A stretch of DNA of 64,000 nt, taken from positions 3,224,001 to 3,288,000 of the forward strand of contig NZ_CP107785.1 of NCBI RefSeq assembly GCF_036345915.1. The letters are read 5' to 3'. This stretch comes from Nocardia sp. NBC_00565. Its GTDB lineage: Bacteria; Actinomycetota; Actinomycetes; Mycobacteriales; Mycobacteriaceae. Each line of letters opens with the position of its first letter. Positions within the stretch are counted from its first letter, which is position 1. Below are positions 60,361 to 64,000 of this stretch, piece after piece. Below the pieces are notes generated by a model. That model was not told the DNA's origin, did not search any database, and was given only the letters and a program-made list of their open reading frames with translations. The translations under genes were made by a program, and so were the position numbers.

Positions 60361-61251
60361 CTAATTCCCTTCCAGCACAGGATCATTCAGTACGCGCTCG
60401 ACCGCGGTGCGCAGCACGCGAATCGTCAGTTCGGACGCGAGATGGCGCTTGTAGTCCGCGCTGCCGCGCGCATCGGAGGCAGGTGAGCACGCCGCGCTCG
60501 CCCGGCGGCCCGCCTCCGAGAAGACCTCCTCGGTGGGCGGCTCACCGAGCAGCACGTCGACCGAGGAAGCGATCGCCGCTGGATCGGGGTTGACTGCCGT
60601 CAGACCGATCCGCGCGGCCGCGATCGTGCCGCCGTGCAGTGTCACCGTTGCGCCGGCCGCCGCGATCGCCCAGTCGCCGACCCGGCGCTCCACCTTCGCG
60701 TAGGCGCTCGATGTCCGATGCCGCACGGGAATTCGGATCTCGATCAGAAGTTCGTTGTGCGACATGGCGGTTTCGTACGGACCGATCAGGAAGTCGTCCA
60801 TCGCGATCTCCCGGTCGCCGGACGGTCCGCGTACCAGGCAGGTGGCGCCGAGGACCGTGCAGACGGTGCTGAGATCTTCGGCGGGATCGGCCTGGCATAG
60901 CGAGCCGCCGATCGTGCCGCGGTTGCGCACAACCGGATCAGCGATCACCCGCTCAGCGTCGCGGAAGATCGGGCACACCGCGGCGAGATCATCGGACTCG
61001 AGCATATGCCGATGCCGGACCATCGCACCGATTCGCACCAGGGTCGGATCGGTGACGATGTAACCCAGTTCGGCAGCCAGGTCGTTGATGTCGATGAGAT
61101 ATTCCGGATTGGCCAGACGCAGCTTCATCATCGGCAGCAGGCTGTGCCCGCCCGCGACGATGCGCGCCTCCTCCCCCAGCCGGTCCAGTAGTCCGATGGC
61201 GTGATCCACGCCCGTTGCGCGCTCGTATTCGAATGGCCCAGGAACTTGCAT
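60361..61251 (-). CDS. coxM: CO dehydrogenase medium subunit (FAD)
   Basis: The 296-residue flavin subunit has the FAD motifs VAGGHSLLPMMKLRLANP (residues 33-50) and RNRGTIGGSLCQADPAEDL (about 110-128). It passes electrons to the quinone pool. It is first of the structural genes; the family N-terminus MQVPGPFEYERA confirms ATG 61251. Its Shine-Dalgarno region (GAGGT) lies inside the Crp-type palindrome at 61251-61266. Confidence 0.95.
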   Translation of the reverse strand: MQVPGPFEYERATGVDHAIGLLDRLGEEARIVAGGHSLLPMMKLRLANPEYLIDINDLAAELGYIVTDPTLVRIGAMVRHRHMLESDDLAAVCPIFRDAERVIADPVVRNRGTIGGSLCQADPAEDLSTVCTVLGATCLVRGPSGDREIAMDDFLIGPYETAMSHNELLIEIRIPVRHRTSSAYAKVERRVGDWAIAAAGATVTLHGGTIAAARIGLTAVNPDPAAIASSVDVLLGEPPTEEVFSEAGRRASAACSPASDARGSADYKRHLASELTIRVLRTAVERVLNDPVLEGN

Positions 61252-61266
61252 GTGATCTACCTCACA
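61251..61266 (-). promoter_or_regulatory. Perfect Crp-type palindrome over the coxM start
   Basis: TGTGATCTACCTCACA is an exact TGTGA-N6-TCACA site. Its left end is the first base of the coxM start codon on -, and it covers the ribosome-binding region. It shares TGTGATC and TCACA with the site at 22807-22822. Bound there, a regulator would block transcription or, on RNA, nothing; activation would need a promoter further downstream or an unusual arrangement. Confidence 0.7.
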
Positions 61267-61308
61267 TCAATGGGAACAAGCTCAGCCTCTGCCCCACCGA
61301 TGCAGTCG

Positions 61309-62469
61309 TCAAGACCGAGTTAAGGAATCACTTAATTCGCTGTTCACGCCCGGTGTGTGGTGAATCCGGCCGCCGGTTTGGGCCAGTGCGAGGCCGTGTC
61401 CGCCCCAGCGTCGCGCAATGATCTCGGCCGCGATGGACACCGCCGTCTCTTCCGGTGTCCGACCGCCCAGATCGAGCCCGATCGGGCTGGAAAGTCGGGC
61501 GAGTTGCTCGGCGGTGAGGCCGGCCTGTCGCAGCCGGGTCAGCCGCTCGTCGTGCGTGCGGCGCGACCCCATGGCGCCGACATAGCCGATCTCCGGCGCG
61601 CGCAGTGCCACCTCGAGCAGCGGAACGTCGAACTTGGGATCGTGGGTCAGCACGCAGACCACGGTCCGCGAATCGACCGCGCCGGCCGCGATCTGTGCGG
61701 CCAGATAACGGTGCGGCCAGTCGACCACGACCTCATCGGCGGTCGGGAACCGGGCGGAGGTGGCGAAGACCGGCCGCGCGTCGCATACCGTCACCCGGTA
61801 CCCGAGGAACGATCCCTGCTGGGCGACGGCGGCGGCGAAATCGATCGCCCCGAACACCAGCATCCGTGGCTGTCGCGCATAACTGGCGACGAAAACCGCC
61901 ATACCCTCGCCGCGGCGCTGCCCGTCCGGACCGTAGGACAGCACCTCGCTGCGGCCCGTCGCGAGCAGCCCGCCTGCGTCATCGATCACCGCATCGTCGG
62001 CGCGCGCCGACCCCAGCGTGCCGTGTGCACTGCTCGGCCGGATCAGCAGCCGCCTCCCGACAAGGGCGGAGTCGGGGTGCTCGATGACGGTCGCGATCGC
62101 GACCGGCCGGTGCTCGGCGATATCCACGGCGACCTCGCCAAGTTCCGGAAACGTCTCCCGCGAGATCGCCTCGACGAAGATGTCGATGATGCCGCCGCAG
62201 GTGAGACCGACGGCGAATGCGTCGTCGTCGGAGAAGCCGTACCGCTGCAGCACCGGACGACCGGTCCGGACGACGTCGGTGGCGAGTTCGTAGACCGCGC
62301 CCTCGACGCAGCCGCCGGAGACCGAACCGCCGACCGTTCCGTCCGGGGCGACGACCATGGCCGCACCAGGCGGTCGCGGCGATGAATGGAACGTCCGCAC
62401 GACCGTTGCGACCCCAGCCGTGCCCCCGGCGTTCCAGGTTGTCATCAGATCCGTGAGCACATCCTGCAT
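61309..62469 (-). CDS. xdhC: XdhC-family Mo-cofactor maturation protein
   Basis: The 386-residue product has the XdhC pattern: GGSVSGGCVEGAVYEL, LTCGGIIDIFVE, Rossmann part MLVFGAIDFAAAVA, VCVLTHDPKFDVPLLEVAL, EIGYVGAMGSRRTHDERL and PIGLDLGGRTPEETAVSIAA. It binds and protects sulfurated Mo cofactor before insertion. It lies on the same strand as coxM and ends 57 bases before it. ATG 62469 is preceded by GGAGG with seven bases spacing. Two XdhC proteins in one region (see 56534) probably act in successive steps or on different enzymes. Confidence 0.9.
   Translation of the reverse strand: MQDVLTDLMTTWNAGGTAGVATVVRTFHSSPRPPGAAMVVAPDGTVGGSVSGGCVEGAVYELATDVVRTGRPVLQRYGFSDDDAFAVGLTCGGIIDIFVEAISRETFPELGEVAVDIAEHRPVAIATVIEHPDSALVGRRLLIRPSSAHGTLGSARADDAVIDDAGGLLATGRSEVLSYGPDGQRRGEGMAVFVASYARQPRMLVFGAIDFAAAVAQQGSFLGYRVTVCDARPVFATSARFPTADEVVVDWPHRYLAAQIAAGAVDSRTVVCVLTHDPKFDVPLLEVALRAPEIGYVGAMGSRRTHDERLTRLRQAGLTAEQLARLSSPIGLDLGGRTPEETAVSIAAEIIARRWGGHGLALAQTGGRIHHTPGVNSELSDSLTRS
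61320..61335. promoter_or_regulatory. Palindrome TTAAG-N6-CTTAA near the cox promoter
   Basis: TTAAG (61320-61324) and CTTAA (61331-61335) flank six bases. It lies within the last codons of xdhC, about 70 bases upstream of coxM. Position and symmetry would suit an operator, for example for the LysR protein. Confidence 0.3.
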
Positions 62470-62533
62470 GATGTGTCCTCCAGGCACGATGCGACTGTCG
62501 GCGCTACATCCACCTCCAAAGTAGACTCGAATT

Positions 62534-63490
62534 GTGACGCCCGCCCAGCTTCGGGCCTACTCGACCGTGGTGCGGCTCGGCTCCGTCCATGCGGCGGCCA
62601 GAGAGCTGGGGATGTCCGACGCCGGTGTCTCGACGCACATCGCCCAGCTGCGTAAAGAGCTCGACGACCCGCTGTTCACCCGCACGGCGGCGGGTCTGGC
62701 CTTCACGCCCGGTGGGCTGCGCCTGGCCAGCCGGGCGATCGAGATTCTCGGACTGCAGCGCCAGACCGCCATCGAGGTGAGCGAGGCGGCGCACGGCCGA
62801 CGGCTGCTCCGCATCGCGGCATCGAGTGTGTTCGCCGAACATGCCGCGCCCGGCCTCATCGACCTGTTCGCGGCGCGGGCAAAGGATCTGTCGGTCGAGC
62901 TGAGTGTGCATCCCACCAGCCAATTCCGCAGTCTGATCGAGACCCGCGCGGTGGACATCGCGCTGGGGCCCGGGCCGAATGGCACCGACACGACCATCAG
63001 CGCCCGGCCGTTCCTGAAGTATCAGGTCATTTCGGTCGCGCGCCCCGACAGCCCGCTGGCGGATGTCGCACCGCATCCGGCGCTGCTGCGGGAGCAGCAG
63101 TGGATGTTGGGCCCCAGCGCCGGCAGTGTCGACGGGCACATCGCGACGATACTGCGCGAGTTGGCCATTCCCGAATCACATCAGCGGATCTTCCAGAGCG
63201 ACGCCGCCGCCCTCGAAGAGGTCCGCCGGGTCGGGGGCATCACCCTGACGATCGGCTTCGCCGTCTCCGCCGACCTCGCGACCGGTCGGTTGAGCCACAT
63301 CAAGGGACCCGGCCTTCAGGCATCCGATGAGTGGTGCGCGACCACCCTGCCACCCGACACCCGCCAGCCCGCGGTGTCGGAACTGCTGCGGTTCATCACG
63401 ACCCCGCGATGCATCCAGGCGATGATCCGCGGGTCCGGCGTCGGCGTCACTCGGTTCCGCCCGAAAGTGCATGTGACGTTGTGGAGTTGA
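62534..63490 (+). CDS. LysR-family regulator, CutR-like
   Basis: The 318-residue product has an N-terminal winged helix (TPAQLRAYSTVVRLGSVHAA, then GMSDAGVSTHIAQLRKELDD and LFTRTAAGLAFTPGG) and a C-terminal periplasmic-binding-type effector domain. It is divergent from xdhC with only 64 bases between starts. In Mycobacterium sp. JC1, CutR, a LysR protein, is required for CO dehydrogenase expression and is encoded next to the structural genes, so this is the probable CO-operon activator. The start is GTG 62534. Confidence 0.85.
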   Translation: MTPAQLRAYSTVVRLGSVHAAARELGMSDAGVSTHIAQLRKELDDPLFTRTAAGLAFTPGGLRLASRAIEILGLQRQTAIEVSEAAHGRRLLRIAASSVFAEHAAPGLIDLFAARAKDLSVELSVHPTSQFRSLIETRAVDIALGPGPNGTDTTISARPFLKYQVISVARPDSPLADVAPHPALLREQQWMLGPSAGSVDGHIATILRELAIPESHQRIFQSDAAALEEVRRVGGITLTIGFAVSADLATGRLSHIKGPGLQASDEWCATTLPPDTRQPAVSELLRFITTPRCIQAMIRGSGVGVTRFRPKVHVTLWS

Positions 63491-63627
63491 ACGCGGGCAC
63501 TGCGCGGAGCAGCTACGCGCCCCGGGTCGCACCTGCCTCGGCAACGCGCGCGCCGCCGCCCGTCCACAATCTCGAGTACCTCCTGGCCACCGCAGCGCGC
63601 GAACCGGACGACGGAATCCGCAAAGGC

Positions 63628-64000
63628 TCAGTGGGATGTCGTGGGTCCCAGCGGTTGCAACGACCAAGGCATTGCCTCGACCGGGACTGCCGCGGCAGAT
63701 CTGTCCATTCGGCTCGTCTTGGATCCGGTCGTGAATTCGGGATCGGTCCCCATAATGACGCGGCCTTCGCTATTGACCAGCACTACCCGCTGACCGAATG
63801 CCTGGAATCGCGGAAGCAAGATCTCCTCGATCGCGGCAACCGGCACATCGGCACCGGCGATTCCGAGAAATGTTCCCGATGTGGCCGTGACCGGTATCGA
63901 GAATGTGCAAACGTACTCATCGGTGCACGCGTAATCGAGGTGCGGCCCCTGTACCCATCGCCGACCCTGCTCGCGCGGAACCGTGAACCAGTCCATTTTG
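63628..64000 (-). CDS. Cache-domain protein, C-terminal part
   Basis: The gene runs off the right edge, and 124 codons are visible. FTVPREQGRRWVQGPHLDYA, CTFSIPVTATSGTFLGIAGA, DVPVAAIEEILLPRFQAFGQ and VVLVNSEGRVIMGTD match an extracellular PAS-like Cache (PDC) sensor fold. It lacks a following membrane segment or kinase domain, so it ends as a ligand-binding protein. The ATG at 63996 is internal by family alignment. Its role and partner are outside the window. Confidence 0.7.
   Translation of the reverse strand, partial: KMDWFTVPREQGRRWVQGPHLDYACTDEYVCTFSIPVTATSGTFLGIAGADVPVAAIEEILLPRFQAFGQRVVLVNSEGRVIMGTDPEFTTGSKTSRMDRSAAAVPVEAMPWSLQPLGPTTSH

Overview
The window is high-G+C actinobacterial DNA. 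A DosR/DosS-type two-component pair with its typical target genes, a form I CO dehydrogenase operon, a group 1h [NiFe]-hydrogenase cluster, an IniA/IniC-type dynamin pair and F420-type gene debris all point to the mycolic-acid group. A Nocardia- or Rhodococcus-like genome fits best, but this is inferred from gene content, not from a marker gene.

Layout. (1) 1-6.2 kb: the tail of a DUF4344-like metallopeptidase, then a Pro/Asp/Gln repeat protein, an IniA-like dynamin and a membrane-anchored Hsp70-like ATPase on +, converging on an IniC-like dynamin on -. (2) 6.4-14.4 kb: a dormancy-type cluster with two universal stress proteins, an Rv1733c-like membrane protein, an Acg-like nitroreductase, an Rv2004c-like P-loop kinase, a DosR-like regulator and a DosS-like haem sensor kinase. 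Two DosR-like boxes lie in its divergent promoter. (3) 14.4-21.6 kb: a small secreted peptide, an asparagine-permease-like carrier, a LuxR/ATPase regulator, an esterase and several gene remnants. (4) 21.6-37.0 kb: a co-directional cluster for a high-affinity group 1h hydrogenase, in the order hypA, hypB, hhyS, hhyL, a NifU/Rieske-like electron carrier, four conserved unknown genes, the protease, hypC, hypF, a second hypC, hypD, hypE, a nickel permease and a further unknown gene. (5) 37.3-41.7 kb: a thiol/sulfur operon with two OsmC proteins, a MetY-type sulfhydrylase, a CoA-binding protein and an FAD oxidoreductase. (6) 41.8-49.2 kb: a lipoprotein beta-carbonic anhydrase, a hydrolase, a CapA-like protein, a membrane protein and a complete OpuC/ProU-type compatible-solute ABC transporter. 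(7) 49.2-52.6 kb: a terpene-synthase remnant, a TetR regulator with a duplicated operator, a DUF4254 protein and a zinc alcohol dehydrogenase. (8) 53.0-63.5 kb: the leftward cox operon (coxM-S-L, XdhC-YHS, MocA-like, coxD, coxG, coxE), preceded by an xdhC gene and a divergent LysR (CutR-like) regulator. The window ends in a truncated Cache-domain gene.

How it fits together. The hydrogenase and the CO dehydrogenase oxidise trace H2 and CO and feed electrons to respiration when organic carbon is short. The DosR/DosS pair senses low O2, NO or CO. Both energy operons carry a perfect Crp-type palindrome (TGTGA-N6-TCACA) just upstream of or at their first structural gene. This suggests that cAMP-Crp switches on both trace-gas systems together. 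At least seven decayed genes sit between the intact operons, so the region seems to have been rearranged repeatedly.
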